Shown here piece after piece: positions 9,519 through 19,572 of a stretch of DNA of 64,000 bases (the stretch's first letter is position 1; each line of letters opens with the position of its first letter). The notes beneath the pieces were generated by a model. The model ran no database searches. It was not told where the DNA came from and saw only the letters and a list, made by a program, of their open reading frames with translations. The DNA comes from Bartonella sp. ML70XJBT.G (GTDB lineage Bacteria; Pseudomonadota; Alphaproteobacteria; Rhizobiales; Rhizobiaceae): contig NZ_JAQITA010000005.1 of NCBI RefSeq assembly GCF_028618575.1, positions 1 through 64,000 on the forward strand, given 5' to 3'. Position numbers and translations under genes: made by a program.

Positions 9519-10784
9519 ATGAAGAAGCTTCTTCATAGAAAAATGCGATATTTATATGAGGAATGCGTGATATTTGTCGTACTGTTCTTGAGTATGTTTT
9601 TTTGTTGTTCTCTCTCACATGCTGAGGATAAAGTGAGAAGTGTAGAGACAGCAAATAAAGAGTTGGTAGAAATTCGCCAAAATATTTCCATCTCGCGTGA
9701 ACGTGTTGCTTTTCTTACGCGTCAAGTTGAGCGTTTAAAGAAAGATCAACATGCTTTAAGTGATGCACTCATAAAAACTGCTCAATTAGAACGTGGGATA
9801 GCAAAAGATATTGCTGAAAGGGAAAAAAAGCTAAAAAAAATGATAGAAAAGCGGGCACAAGTTCATCAAAGTTTAAAAAATCGTCGTGCTGAATTTGCAG
9901 AAGTTCTCGCTATCTTAGAACGTATGGGTTTAAAGCCTCCTCCTGTTCTTATGGTGCGACCTGAAGATGCGTTAGCTTCTGTACGGAGTTCTATTTTATT
10001 AGGGGCTGTTGTACCTCAGATGCAAGAGAAAACAAGGGATTTAACAGAGAGTCTCAAGGAATTAACTACTTTGAGCAATTCAATTTCTGCGGAATATGCT
10101 TCCTTAAAGACCAAAATGCAAAATCAAGCAGAGCAGAGAAAACGTTTAGAGCTTTTGTTAGAAGAAAAAGCCAAATTACAAAAAAGATCAGAAGAAGAAC
10201 TTACACAACAGCAACAAAAAAACATTGTTCTTGCTAAAAAAGCCCAGTCTTTGGAAGAATTGATTGTAGAACTTGACCGTCAATCAAAACTGAGTTCTGA
10301 TACATCCATACAGGTACAGAAAAATTTACAATTGTTAGAGCAAAACAATTTTGAAGGCCAAAAAGGCTCTTTGCTTTTTCCTGTTGTGGGAACAAAAGTT
10401 CGGCATGGCCATAAAAGTTCACAAATTACACGCTTTGGTGAAATGGTTGAAACAGAAGAAGCTGCAGTTGTTATATCTCCTGCTGATGCTCTTGTTGCTT
10501 TTGCTGGACCATTTCGTTCTTATGGACAATTAATTATTCTCAATGTGGGGAATGGTTATCATATTGTTCTGACTGGAATGTCGAGAATTAATGTCACTCA
10601 GGGGCAGTTTGTTCTTGCAGGTGAACCTCTTGGAACCATGGGGATGCAATTTATTGCGAACAGTGTTGCATTGGATATAGGCAAAACTGTTCCAATGCTT
10701 TACATTGAGTTTAGAAAGCAGGGGAAGCCTGTAAATCCAACTTCTTGGTGGCGGACTGAAAAAAACGAGAAGGAACCAAAATGA
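9519..10784 (+). CDS. EnvC-like murein hydrolase activator (degenerate LytM/M23 domain)
   Basis: A 421-residue exported coiled-coil protein. A signal sequence ends near A-E-D-K at residue 37 (hydrophobic VIFVVLFLSMFFCCSLSHA). Long coiled coils cover about residues 45-120 and 175-280, rich in E/K/Q. The C-terminal 125 residues resemble LytM/M23 endopeptidases, but the zinc ligands appear missing: where active enzymes have a G-x-x-H stretch this protein has LIILNVGNGYHIVLTG. This matches EnvC-type proteins, which switch on amidases during septum splitting rather than cutting peptidoglycan. Its stop overlaps ctpA as ATGA, so the two are coupled. The exact partner amidase is not in this window. 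Confidence 0.85.
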   Translation: MKKLLHRKMRYLYEECVIFVVLFLSMFFCCSLSHAEDKVRSVETANKELVEIRQNISISRERVAFLTRQVERLKKDQHALSDALIKTAQLERGIAKDIAEREKKLKKMIEKRAQVHQSLKNRRAEFAEVLAILERMGLKPPPVLMVRPEDALASVRSSILLGAVVPQMQEKTRDLTESLKELTTLSNSISAEYASLKTKMQNQAEQRKRLELLLEEKAKLQKRSEEELTQQQQKNIVLAKKAQSLEELIVELDRQSKLSSDTSIQVQKNLQLLEQNNFEGQKGSLLFPVVGTKVRHGHKSSQITRFGEMVETEEAAVVISPADALVAFAGPFRSYGQLIILNVGNGYHIVLTGMSRINVTQGQFVLAGEPLGTMGMQFIANSVALDIGKTVPMLYIEFRKQGKPVNPTSWWRTEKNEKEPK

Positions 10785-12091
10785 TTCGTAAAGTTATTCT
10801 TTTGGTCGCTGGGGTATTGCTCGGCGCCAGTTCAATGATTATGGTGCAGTCTGTTGCTGCGAATAAAGAAAATGATGTATATAAAGAGCTGGCTCTATTT
10901 GGCGATATTTTCGAACGGGTACGTATGCAATACGTTACGGTTCCAAATGATAAAAAACTGATTGAAAATGCTGTCAATGGGATGCTCACATCACTTGACC
11001 CTCATTCATCTTATATGAATGCGCAAGAAGCCAAAGAAATGCGGGATTCTACGAAGGGAGAATTTGGAGGTCTTGGTATTGAAGTCACCATGGAGAAAAA
11101 TTTAATTAAAGTTGTTTCTCCAATGGATGATACGCCTGCTTCAAAAGCAGGGATTTTGGCAGGAGATCTCATTTCAAAAATTGATGGTGTACAAACCAAT
11201 GGTCAGACATTGAATGAAGCTGTTAATAAGATGCGGGGTGCGCCTGGCACACCAATTACATTGACAATTATTCGTTCTGGTGTTGATAAGCCGCTCGAAA
11301 TTAAGGTTATTCGTGATATCATCAAAGTGAAAGCGGTGAAATATCGTGTTGAGAACGATATTGGTTATGTAAGGATTATTCAGTTTTCTGAGCAAACTTT
11401 TGGGAATCTTCAGGCTGCAATTAAAGATATTCAATCTAAAATTCCTCAAGATAAATTAAAGGGGTATGTTCTTGATTTACGGCTTAATCCTGGTGGTCTT
11501 TTAGACCAAGCAGTGAATGTTTCGAGTGCTTTTCTCGATAAAGGTGAGATTGTATCAACCCGTGGGCGTAAAAAGAGTGATGTGACGAGATTTGATGCTA
11601 AACCAGGAGATATCATTAATGGAAAGCCTCTCATTGTGCTTATTAATGGTGGTTCGGCAAGTGCTTCTGAAATTGTTGCAGGTGCATTGCAAGATCATCG
11701 TCGTGCAACGATTTTAGGAACACAATCTTTTGGTAAGGGCTCTGTCCAAACAATTATTCCCTTGGGTGAAAATGGTGCTTTACGTTTAACAACAGCACTT
11801 TATTACACACCGTCAGGCACTTCAATTCAAGGCACAGGGATTACACCTGATATTATTGTAGAGCAACCACTTCCTGAAAAATATAAAGGTTATGACGTCA
11901 AGGTTGGTGAATCTGCGTTACAAAGGCATATCAAAGGAAAACGAGAAAATAATAAAGGTTCTGGCTCAGCTGCGTTTGTTCCGCAAGATCCCAAAGATGA
12001 TGTTCAATTACATGAGGCTTATAAGCTGTTACGAGGTGAAATGGCAAATGCAGCATTTCCACCAGATTCCAATAAGGGTGTTTTAAAGTAG
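10781..12091 (+). CDS. ctpA: Carboxy-terminal processing protease (S41 family)
   Basis: A 436-residue periplasmic serine protease that trims C-termini of exported proteins. An N-terminal signal or anchor (LLVAGVLLGASSMIMVQSVAA) is followed by a PDZ domain at about residues 90-175 (GEFGGLGIEV, ASKAGILAGD) and the S41 catalytic domain. The nucleophile Ser lies in NGGSASASEIVAGALQD near residue 290-305 and the general-base Lys in FGKGSVQ near residue 319. In B. bacilliformis a ctpA gene lies immediately upstream of the invasion locus ialAB, exactly as here. It overlaps the EnvC-like gene by four bases and is followed by rppH/ialA after 39 bases. Confidence 0.95.
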   Translation: MIRKVILLVAGVLLGASSMIMVQSVAANKENDVYKELALFGDIFERVRMQYVTVPNDKKLIENAVNGMLTSLDPHSSYMNAQEAKEMRDSTKGEFGGLGIEVTMEKNLIKVVSPMDDTPASKAGILAGDLISKIDGVQTNGQTLNEAVNKMRGAPGTPITLTIIRSGVDKPLEIKVIRDIIKVKAVKYRVENDIGYVRIIQFSEQTFGNLQAAIKDIQSKIPQDKLKGYVLDLRLNPGGLLDQAVNVSSAFLDKGEIVSTRGRKKSDVTRFDAKPGDIINGKPLIVLINGGSASASEIVAGALQDHRRATILGTQSFGKGSVQTIIPLGENGALRLTTALYYTPSGTSIQGTGITPDIIVEQPLPEKYKGYDVKVGESALQRHIKGKRENNKGSGSAAFVPQDPKDDVQLHEAYKLLRGEMANAAFPPDSNKGVLK

Positions 12092-12130
12092 AAAGGATGT
12101 GTACAATTTATGCATTTGGGAGGTAATTGA

Positions 12131-12652
12131 ATGAATGCGGTGGTTAATGTAAAGGCTCTTCCTTATAGAAAATCTGTGGGGATTGTTGTCTTTAATCATG
12201 TGGGTAAAGTTTGGGTTGGGCGCCGTTTAATGGCATGCGCTCTTCCCGATACTGATATATCTCATCGGTGGCAGCTTCCCCAAGGGGGGATAGATGAGAA
12301 TGAAGAACCATTTGATGCAGCATGTCGTGAACTTTACGAAGAAACGGGAATCCGATCTATAAGGTTGATTAAGGAAGCGCAAGATTGGTTCCATTATGAT
12401 TTTCCACAAGAACTTGTTGGCTGTACATTGAACAATAAATATCGTGGACAAATACAAAAATGGTTTGCTTTTCAGTTTACAGGAGATCAACATGAAATCG
12501 CTATAAACCCTCCTCCAAATGGTCATAAAGCAGAATTTGATCAGTGGAAATGGGCTGATTTGGAAGACCTTCCCTCAATTGTGATCTCTTTTAAAAAGCG
12601 TGTTTATATGCAAGTTGTCAACGAATTTCGCAGTAGCCTTAGAGAAATATAA
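12131..12652 (+). CDS. rppH: RNA pyrophosphohydrolase / (di)nucleoside polyphosphate hydrolase (IalA)
   Basis: A 173-residue Nudix enzyme. The Nudix box runs from GGIDENEEPFDAACRELYEE to the following TGI at about residues 54-76. Known roles of the family are hydrolysis of Ap4A-type dinucleotides and removal of pyrophosphate from mRNA 5' ends. In Bartonella this is IalA (also called InvA or NudH), half of the two-gene erythrocyte invasion locus. The start follows GGGAGGTAATTGA, a strong Shine-Dalgarno. ialB comes 111 bases downstream. The conserved WQLPQGG segment just before the box supports RppH rather than a general MutT. Confidence 0.95.
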   Translation: MNAVVNVKALPYRKSVGIVVFNHVGKVWVGRRLMACALPDTDISHRWQLPQGGIDENEEPFDAACRELYEETGIRSIRLIKEAQDWFHYDFPQELVGCTLNNKYRGQIQKWFAFQFTGDQHEIAINPPPNGHKAEFDQWKWADLEDLPSIVISFKKRVYMQVVNEFRSSLREI

Positions 12653-12763
12653 AAGCTATATAATGATAGCAGGCTCTTTTTTGTGAAGATGCTTGATATT
12701 ATGTATAATCATTAACATAGTAATAAAAATGTTTCTCTTTTATGTAAAGAACTGGAATATAAG

Positions 12764-13324
12764 ATGAAAAAGTTATTTAATTTACTTATAGTTTTTACTC
12801 TTTGGAGTATTTCTTCTGTAGCATTTGCATCAGATTCAAAGCCAGCTGCCACTAAACCTGCAGCAGCGACTTTGCCTAATGGTGCTTCTTCTTTGACGGA
12901 AACTTATGGCTTGTGGAGTATTAGCTGTGGTATACAGGAAGGAAAGAAGATTTGTTTTATGGGGCGTCAGGAAGTGAATGATCAAGGTCGCGTGGTAGTG
13001 GCTATGAACGTTATGCTTAATGCTGATGGTGTGGTATCTGGTAATTTAACGGTTCCTTTTGGTATTTTAGTTTCTAAGCCTGTTCGTTTACAAGTCGATG
13101 AAGGGAAAGCTGTTATCGAGACCGGTATTCGCACTTGTGTACCAGCAGGTTGCATTGTCCCAATAGTTTTTGACAAAAATCATGTAGCAGCTTTACGCTC
13201 TGGAAAGCATTTGAAGCTCGCTATGACGATTGCTGCTCCAGGCGAACCACCTTTGAATGATTTGTTCGTTCAACTGAATGGTTTTAGTAATGCTCTTAAT
13301 CGTTTGTCTGCTTTGCAGAAATAA
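12764..13324 (+). CDS. ialB: Invasion-associated protein B (IalB)
   Basis: A 186-residue exported protein with a clear signal peptide (FNLLIVFTLWSISSVAFA, cleavage near residue 23). The mature protein starts with an Ala/Pro-rich linker and then the IalB domain: YGLWSISCG near residue 47, C-F-M-G-R-Q-E near 65, a C-V-P-A-G-C cysteine pair near 127 and a C-terminal NGFSNALNRLSALQK. In B. bacilliformis IalB is required for efficient entry into red cells and is also found in other Rhizobiales. Position directly behind rppH/ialA identifies it as the original ialB. A rho-independent terminator follows at 13341. Confidence 0.95.
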   Translation: MKKLFNLLIVFTLWSISSVAFASDSKPAATKPAAATLPNGASSLTETYGLWSISCGIQEGKKICFMGRQEVNDQGRVVVAMNVMLNADGVVSGNLTVPFGILVSKPVRLQVDEGKAVIETGIRTCVPAGCIVPIVFDKNHVAALRSGKHLKLAMTIAAPGEPPLNDLFVQLNGFSNALNRLSALQK

Positions 13325-13340
13325 TCTATGGAATATAAAA

Positions 13341-13365
13341 AAGGCGGCCTTTTAAGGCCGTTTTT
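13341..13365 (+). terminator. Rho-independent terminator after ialB
   Basis: The self-complementary stretch CGGCCTTTTAAGGCCG (13345-13360) is followed at once by TTTTT and preceded by a run of A. It closes the envC-ctpA-ialA-ialB unit 17 bases after the ialB stop. Confidence 0.85.
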
Positions 13366-13663
13366 AGCCTGAGCGTTTCTTGTAGTAAGCTTACGATTAA
13401 AACAACGGGGTTGTTACATAGGAAGTTTTCAAAGTTTTTTGAAGATTTTCAGAGCTATTGACTGTACTTTTATTTTGCTAAATCGTTTTTTATTCCGATT
13501 ATGAAATTCACCATGATGATAAAAGTGAAGAATTGAGATGTTTAGATTCTTTCATTTGTGAAAAAAATGTTGGAGTATAAAACTGTTGTTTAACAAAAAA
13601 GCTTATTTTAATGAAAGTTTTCTATAAGATCTTCTCTTTCTTGAGTGGAAAAAAGGATAAGGC
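13366..13663. other. 298-bp intergenic region, nothing recognised
   Basis: AT-rich sequence between the ialB terminator and yggT. No small ORF with a good ribosome binding site and no strong hairpin were found. Confidence 0.4.
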
Positions 13664-13957
13664 ATGGTTTATGCATTGCTTCAAGTGATTGATCTTATTT
13701 TGGATATTTATATTGATATTTTAATCGCAAATGTCATTTTTTCTTGGCTTTATGCATTTAACATCATAAATGCACGAAATCGCTTTGTTGTTTTAATAAG
13801 AAGCTTTTTGCATCGCTTAACAGAACCAGTTTTAAGCCGTATTCGGCAGTTTTTGCCAAATCTTGGAACAATTGATATTTCACCTGTTGTCGTGTTTATT
13901 ATTATTTATTTTATTCGTATGTTTATGTGGCGGGTTTACGCAGATATGTATCAGTAA
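13664..13957 (+). CDS. YggT family integral membrane protein
   Basis: A 97-residue protein with two membrane segments, about residues 3-30 ([21 protein letters not shown]) and 72-90 ([18 protein letters not shown]), joined by the conserved loop with [18 protein letters not shown]. YggT proteins have been tied to osmotic tolerance and, in some lineages, to division-site or thylakoid organisation; no enzymatic activity is known. ATG 13664 follows AAAAGGATAAGGC. The DUF167 gene comes 24 bases later, the usual yggT-yggU pairing. Confidence 0.9.
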   Translation: MVYALLQVIDLILDIYIDILIANVIFSWLYAFNIINARNRFVVLIRSFLHRLTEPVLSRIRQFLPNLGTIDISPVVVFIIIYFIRMFMWRVYADMYQ

Positions 13958-13981
13958 AGATATTGTATGAGATGAATAAAA

Positions 13982-14299
13982 ATGTTTCATCAATTTGACG
14001 CGAATGGTTTAATTTTATTTGTATATCTCATTCCAAAATCGTCTGTAGATCGCATAATGGGTGTTGAATGTAGAGATAATGGAAAACAGTATTTGGTTAT
14101 ACGCTTGCGTGCTGTTCCTGAAGATGGAAAAGCAAATAAGGCACTCATCAAATTTTTAGCGAAGCAATGGAAAATTCCAACGTCTTGTATTTCTCTTAAA
14201 AATGGCGCGACATCCCGTTACAAACAACTTTATTTTTCAAGACACTTAGAAGAGCTAAAGCAAATATGGCAATCTTTAGGTGATTACACCTCAAAATAA
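13982..14299 (+). CDS. DUF167 (YggU) family protein
   Basis: A 105-residue protein of the small DUF167 fold. Family marks are the central L-R-A-V-P-E-D-G-K-A-N-K-A-L-I-K-F-L-A-K segment (residues 41-60) and G-A-T-S-R-Y-K-Q-L near 77-85. Function is unknown in all bacteria. It follows the yggT gene closely and converges on ppa across a shared terminator. Confidence 0.9.
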   Translation: MFHQFDANGLILFVYLIPKSSVDRIMGVECRDNGKQYLVIRLRAVPEDGKANKALIKFLAKQWKIPTSCISLKNGATSRYKQLYFSRHLEELKQIWQSLGDYTSK

Positions 14300-14329
14300 A
14301 AGCCCATTCAAAAAACAGGCTTTTATTTT
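14293..14329. terminator. Bidirectional terminator between the DUF167 gene and ppa
   Basis: AAAATAAAAGCC (14293-14304) pairs perfectly with GGCTTTTATTTT (14318-14329). Each strand ends in a U-rich tract, so the hairpin can stop transcription from both converging genes. Confidence 0.8.
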
Positions 14330-14337
14330 TGAAAAAG

Positions 14338-14868
14338 TCACAAATTTTCATGACGCTCCATGGCTTGCTTAATCAGTTCACAGGCAAAATTTTTATCTCG
14401 CCAACCTTCAATTTTAGCCCATTTTCCAGGTTCAAGATCTTTGTAATGGGCGAAGAAATGTTCAATTTGTTTGAGTGTAATTTCAGGAAGATCTGTATAG
14501 TCATGGATATTAAGATAACGTTTTGTTAATTTTGGGGTAGGGACAGCGATAATTTTTTCATCTTTACCCCCATCATCTTCCATAATCAGGGCTCCGATGG
14601 GACGAACATTAATAACGCAACCAGGAAGGAGTGGACGCGTATTACAAATAAGAACATCAATGGGATCACCATCATCTGAAAGGGTATGGGGGACAAAACC
14701 ATAATTTCCAGGATAAACCATTGATGTATGAAGGAAACGGTCAACAAATAATGCTCCCGATTTTTTGTCCATCTCATATTTTATTGGTTGTCCACCAAGA
14801 GAGACCTCTACGATAACATTGATGTCTTGTGGTGGATTTTTACCAACGGGGATTTCTTTAATATTCAT
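14338..14868 (-). CDS. ppa: Inorganic pyrophosphatase (family I)
   Basis: This predicts a 176-residue cytosolic, Mg-dependent enzyme splitting pyrophosphate and so driving biosynthetic reactions forward. The family signature D-x-D-P-x-D is present as [10 protein letters not shown] near residues 65-74, with [16 protein letters not shown] near residue 28-43 and Y-P-G-N-Y-G-F-V-P near 52-60. Length is normal. The start MNIKEIPVG is preceded by GGAAAGGATATTTAC. It is transcribed alone or after typA, which lies 68 bases upstream on the same strand. Confidence 0.96.
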   Translation of the reverse strand: MNIKEIPVGKNPPQDINVIVEVSLGGQPIKYEMDKKSGALFVDRFLHTSMVYPGNYGFVPHTLSDDGDPIDVLICNTRPLLPGCVINVRPIGALIMEDDGGKDEKIIAVPTPKLTKRYLNIHDYTDLPEITLKQIEHFFAHYKDLEPGKWAKIEGWRDKNFACELIKQAMERHENL

Positions 14869-14936
14869 GTAAATATCCTTTCCAGAGTGTGAGGAAGTGA
14901 GGTGTCATAAAAAATTTGACCGAAGAAGTTATGAAA

Positions 14937-16763
14937 TTAGCTTGAAATTGATGCACGTGTTTTTTCAAAACGTTTGCGTTCATTAGGATCTAGATAAAGT
15001 TTACGAAGACGAATACTTTTAGGAGTTACTTCGACAAGTTCATCATCTTGTATCCACGATAGAGCACGTTCTAATGTCATTTTAAGGGGAGGAGTTAATT
15101 TTACAGCTTCATCTTTTCCAGAAGCACGCATGTTGGTGAGCTTTTTTCCTTTTAACACATTTACTTCTAAGTCATTATCCCGAGAGTGGATTCCAATAAT
15201 CATACCTTGATAGACTTTAACACCGGCATCAATGATCATGGGCCCACGATCTTCAAGATTAAAAAGAGCATAAGCGACGGATTCACCATTATCATTTGAA
15301 ATCATCACACCATTGACACGACCACTAATGTCTCCTTTGTAAGGTTCATAGGCATGGAAAAGACGATTCATAATAGCTGTACCGCGTGTATCGGTTAAAA
15401 GTTCGGATTGGTAGCCAATAAGCCCTCGCGTTGGTGCGTAAAAGACAAGACGAACACGATTTCCTCCAGAAGGGCGTAATTCAACCATTTCAGCCTTACG
15501 CTCAGACATTTTTTGAACAACAGTTCCAGAATATTCTTCGTCAACATCAATGACAACTTCCTCGATTGGTTCAAGAGTTGTTCCGTTTTTATCTTTTTGC
15601 ATAACAACCCGTGGACGAGAAACACTTAGTTCAAATCCTTCACGACGCATATTTTCAATAAGAACAGCGAGTTGCAATTCGCCACGTCCTGAAACGTAGA
15701 AAGAATCTTTATCAGCGGATTCTTCAATTTTAAGGGCTACATTCCCTTCTGCTTCTTTCAATAAACGATCACGGATAACACGGCTTGTTACTTTATCACC
15801 TTCAGTCCCTGCAAGGGGGCTATCATTGACAAGAAAGCTCATCGTAACGGTGGGAGGATCAATAGGTTGTGCAGTAAGAGGTTCATTGATCGTGGGATCA
15901 CAAAAGGTATCAGCAACGCTACCTTTTTGTAAGCCCGCAATTGCTATAATGTCACCAGCACTGCTTTCTTCAATAGGTTGCCGTTCCAACCCACGAAATG
16001 CCAAAATTTTTGAAATACGCCCAGTTTCTAAAAGCTTTCCATCTTGCCCAAGAACTTTGACACTTTGATTGGATTTTATAGTGCCCGAATGAATACGGCC
16101 TGTAATAATCCGCCCCAAAAATGGATCCGCTTCAAGAATAGTTCCGATCATACGGAATGGTCCTTCTGCTACATGAGGCGCAGGAACATGGCGGGTTACA
16201 AGATCAAACAAAGGAGCAAGTCCTTGATCTTTTGGTCCTTCGGGAGTTTCAGCCATCCAACCATCGCGACCTGACCCATAAAGAATGGGAAAATCAAGCT
16301 GTTCATCATTTGCATCAAGAGTAGCGAAAAGGTCAAAAACCTCATTGATAACTTCATCGGCACGGGCATCAGCTCGGTCAATTTTATTAATAGCAACAAT
16401 GGGGCGTAAACCGACTTTCAATGCTTTGCCAACGACAAATTTTGTTTGTGGCATCGGCCCTTCAGCGGCATCAACAAGGACAATTGCTCCATCTACCATA
16501 TTCAAAATACGTTCAACTTCTCCACCAAAATCAGCGTGTCCTGGTGTATCAACAATGTTAATCCGAGTATCTTTCCAAACAACGGATGTTACTTTTGCTA
16601 AAATTGTAATTCCGCGTTCTTTTTCAATATCGTTTGAATCCATCATACGTTCACTGGTACGCTGATTATCACGAAAGTTTCCTGATTGCTTGAGAAGCTC
16701 GTCTACGAGCGTTGTTTTGCCATGGTCAACATGGGCAATGATGGCGATATTGCGCAATTGCAT
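14937..16763 (-). CDS. typA: Ribosome-associated translational GTPase TypA/BipA
   Basis: A 608-residue elongation-factor-like GTPase acting on the ribosome under stress and low temperature. G1 [15 protein letters not shown] at residues 10-24, the switch RGITILAK near 50, G3 [14 protein letters not shown] near 73 and G4 [13 protein letters not shown] near 127. Domains II, III and V and the TypA-specific C-terminal domain follow ([19 protein letters not shown] near 355; PTRGLIGYQ near 434). Length and order are typical. It is preceded by a long non-coding gap with mgtE beyond it. Confidence 0.97.
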   Translation of the reverse strand: MQLRNIAIIAHVDHGKTTLVDELLKQSGNFRDNQRTSERMMDSNDIEKERGITILAKVTSVVWKDTRINIVDTPGHADFGGEVERILNMVDGAIVLVDAAEGPMPQTKFVVGKALKVGLRPIVAINKIDRADARADEVINEVFDLFATLDANDEQLDFPILYGSGRDGWMAETPEGPKDQGLAPLFDLVTRHVPAPHVAEGPFRMIGTILEADPFLGRIITGRIHSGTIKSNQSVKVLGQDGKLLETGRISKILAFRGLERQPIEESSAGDIIAIAGLQKGSVADTFCDPTINEPLTAQPIDPPTVTMSFLVNDSPLAGTEGDKVTSRVIRDRLLKEAEGNVALKIEESADKDSFYVSGRGELQLAVLIENMRREGFELSVSRPRVVMQKDKNGTTLEPIEEVVIDVDEEYSGTVVQKMSERKAEMVELRPSGGNRVRLVFYAPTRGLIGYQSELLTDTRGTAIMNRLFHAYEPYKGDISGRVNGVMISNDNGESVAYALFNLEDRGPMIIDAGVKVYQGMIIGIHSRDNDLEVNVLKGKKLTNMRASGKDEAVKLTPPLKMTLERALSWIQDDELVEVTPKSIRLRKLYLDPNERKRFEKTRASISS

Positions 16764-17842
16764 AAATTTTCTTCTTTTCGTTTAATGAAATTTCACTTGA
16801 GGCAACGCTTTTGCGTCCCTTACCTTACTATTACAGAACCTTTTACATGTTTTTTTATAATTTTGGAAGAGAGGAAATATTTTTATAGCAAAGTGTTTGC
16901 AAAAGTTTCTCATGTTCTGTTAACTCGAAAATTTTTGAATAGATGACGTTTTGTACGGAGGATGCACTCAGAAAATAAATAATGTCATTTGCTCTTTTTA
17001 TAAGCAAAATGTGTCATTGCACTTTTGCTGATAAAAAACATTGAGACACAATATAGTGGTATGCTTTGGATAACGATTGAAAGAGCTCAGTGTTTTTGGT
17101 ATAGTCTCATTTTTCTCTGCTAAATGAAGAGTTAGGATATTTAATTGTCTCTTTTTATTATCTTTCTTTCATTCAGCTTTATAATTTTCAAAAGCATTTA
17201 TCATATTATCTTTTAAATAGTAAGCTTACGCAGCGTATTATATTTTAAGATTTGTATTCTTATGATATTATACTTCTCACAAAAAACAGCAGAGTATTAT
17301 ATTATTTTATCTGTGAATATCATCAAAGCAAAATATATTAAGCATATTTCTAGTAAGTTTGAAACAATACAATAAGATCAAAGAGCTTGGGTGAATATGC
17401 ATTGTTTATAGCTTAGTTTATAGTTTACAAGTTAAGATGTTGCTTCATGTATCATGCTCTTTATAAAGAGCAATATATCACTCTAACGCTATTTATAGCA
17501 CTACTCGTGAAAGATATGATGCAAAATCATTGCGACTATCATCTTTAATTTATTCAAGGCATAAGTTAGCACTCATATGTTATTTTTGGTTTTTAATATT
17601 GCCAACTACTATTGTAGTGAGATGGTATTTTACTTTTTTCTCAAACAGTTTTTCTTTTACATATGACCTCTTCTTATGATGTGCAAGTGAATAGGCGTTT
17701 TATATTTTGTAATAAGATAGGTTTAAAATAAGGGAAACTTCCTGTATTAGGTTTCTCATTCAAGTTGTAAAACGATAAATTATCAATCACTCTATTATCT
17801 AATGAAGAGATCTGAGATTTCATAAGACTTTTACTTTTTATG
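16764..17842. other. 1.1-kb AT-rich intergenic region with decayed repeat
   Basis: No intact gene is seen. An 18-bp perfect palindrome TGCTCTTTATAAAGAGCA lies at 17455-17472. From about 17659 to 17790 the sequence resembles parts of the repeat family described at 33674 (shared words such as GGTTTAAAATAAG and the region around it). The first 100 bases hold the promoter of typA on the minus strand. Confidence 0.5.
17659..17790 (+). repeat. Decayed dispersed repeat, copy D (weakest copy)
   Basis: By eye this aligns with the right half of the copies at 21683, 26668 and 33674: a gcaagtgaat-like start, then tttaaaataag with flanking similarity, then taaattatcaatca. Many substitutions and gaps are present. 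Assignment is tentative. Confidence 0.4.
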
Positions 17843-19219
17843 TTAGAGCAGAGTTCCAGACAAGATAAGGGAGGCAACAGAAAAATAGATCACGATTCCC
17901 ATCACATCCACTAAAGTGGCGACAAGAGGTGCGGAAGCACTTGCTGGATCAAATCCAAAGCCTTTAAGGATAAAGGGAAGCATAGAGCCGGATAAAGAAC
18001 CGAAGGTGACAATTCCAACTAAAGCTGTTCCTACTGTTATGGCAATAAAAATCCAATGTTCACCGTAGTTGTAGATACCAAGTTGTTGCCAAAGAGCAAT
18101 ACGCATCATTCCAATAATTCCCAGTAAAAGGCCAAGGGATATTCCTGCTGGAATTTCACGAATGATAATTTTCCACCAGTCTTTGAGTGTGAGCTCACGG
18201 AGAGCTAATGCGCGAATAATAAGGGATGTTGCTTGCGATCCAGAGTTTCCTCCCGAACTCATAATGAGGGGAATAAAGAGTGTGAGAGTAATGGCTTTTT
18301 CAAGTTCTGTTTCGAAATATTGCATAGCGCTTGCTGTGAGCATTTCACCAAGAAAAAGTAATGCGAGCCAGCCACCCCGTTTTTTCATCATTCCTAAAAA
18401 ATTGATCTGCATATAGGGCTTATCAAGAGCTTCCATCCCTGCGAATTTATAAGCATCTTCACTCATTTCATCAACCATTGTATCAAGGACGTCATCGACT
18501 GTCACAATTCCAATGACATGATTATCATCATCAATCACCGGCACAGAGAGAAGATCATGGCGCTGAAAAAGACGTGCGATATCTTCATGATGTGTATAGG
18601 GAGATATTGTAATGGGTGTGTCATGTGTGTAGACGTTAAGAATTTGTTCATCAGGAGAAGCAAGGATAAGATTACGCAGGGAAACAGCTTTGAGAAGGGT
18701 GCCTGTTTTGGGATCAATGACATAGCTTGTATAAACTGTTTCACGTGTTCGTTCGACTTCACGGATATGATTCAGAGTTTTTTTTACGGTCCAGTTTGCA
18801 GGGATGGCTATAAACTCTGTGGTCATCAATGCGCCCGCTGTATGGTCAGGGTAACTGGTCAGTTTTTTGATTTCAGAACGCGTTAAAGGTTTGAGCAATG
18901 CATAAAGCCGCGTACGGGTTTCTTTGTCCATTTCTTGAAAGACATCGGCGGCGGCATCAGCAGACATGCCATCAAGAATTTCAACAGAACGATTAACAGG
19001 AAGAAGTTCAAGAATAGCAGCTGGTTGTTCAAGTTCTGGTTTGTCGAAGAGTTCAATGGCATAATCAAGAGGTAAAAGACTTAAGATAGCTACGCGTTCC
19101 ATGATATCGAGATCATTAATGATATCAATTGAGTCCGCAAAATGATGATTTTGTAATTCTTCGGCAAGAGCTTCAGGAGAAGAGTTTTTAAAGTCGAAGG
19201 TCGTTTTAATTTCAGTCAT
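17843..19219 (-). CDS. mgtE: Magnesium transporter MgtE
   Basis: A 458-residue magnesium channel. The N-terminal superhelical MgtE_N domain covers about residues 20-125 (repeats of L-P-L-D-Y-A-I-E-L-F and S-A-D-A-A-A-D-V-F), followed by a CBS pair at about 130-255 (DDVLDTMVDEMSEDAYKFAG ends it) and five membrane helices from about 285 to the C-terminus. The pore motif region P-L-I-M-S-S-G-G-N-S-G-S-Q-A is near residue 318. In the family the cytosolic N and CBS domains close the pore when Mg is plentiful. It is a single-gene unit with long gaps on both sides. Confidence 0.95.
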   Translation of the reverse strand: MTEIKTTFDFKNSSPEALAEELQNHHFADSIDIINDLDIMERVAILSLLPLDYAIELFDKPELEQPAAILELLPVNRSVEILDGMSADAAADVFQEMDKETRTRLYALLKPLTRSEIKKLTSYPDHTAGALMTTEFIAIPANWTVKKTLNHIREVERTRETVYTSYVIDPKTGTLLKAVSLRNLILASPDEQILNVYTHDTPITISPYTHHEDIARLFQRHDLLSVPVIDDDNHVIGIVTVDDVLDTMVDEMSEDAYKFAGMEALDKPYMQINFLGMMKKRGGWLALLFLGEMLTASAMQYFETELEKAITLTLFIPLIMSSGGNSGSQATSLIIRALALRELTLKDWWKIIIREIPAGISLGLLLGIIGMMRIALWQQLGIYNYGEHWIFIAITVGTALVGIVTFGSLSGSMLPFILKGFGFDPASASAPLVATLVDVMGIVIYFSVASLILSGTLL

Positions 19220-19572
19220 AATAAAGTACCTTCTGAAAGGTTAAAGAATGATAATTTTAAATCATGGATTAAGATAAAACAAAAGTTGTGGAAGATTGAA
19301 GAAAAGCCCTCCCCAATTATATTCTCCCAATTGTTAATATTTAAAATAAAGTCAAGGATAGATCACAGGTTATAAACAATTTCATGAATCAGAGAGATAG
19401 GGATTCTTATTTTTGTTTATTTCTTAGTGTTGAAGATATCCTTTATTTCTACTCCTAAAATAGTGGTCTAAAAGGCATTTTAAAGCATACTCATTATTTT
19501 TAGTGTATGATCAATTTGTATCGTAAAGGTGGTAATTATACTTTAAATTTATAATTGGAGATAGGTCATATT
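19220..19572. other. 353-bp divergent intergenic region
   Basis: Separates mgtE (minus) from the M3 peptidase gene (plus), so it must carry both promoters. I see no convincing -35/-10 pair, riboswitch-like structure or small ORF. Confidence 0.4.

Noticed and set aside
17674-17877. 67-codon minus-strand frame next to mgtE
   Set aside because: It overlaps the mgtE end and the weak repeat copy D, has no ribosome binding site and no conserved features.
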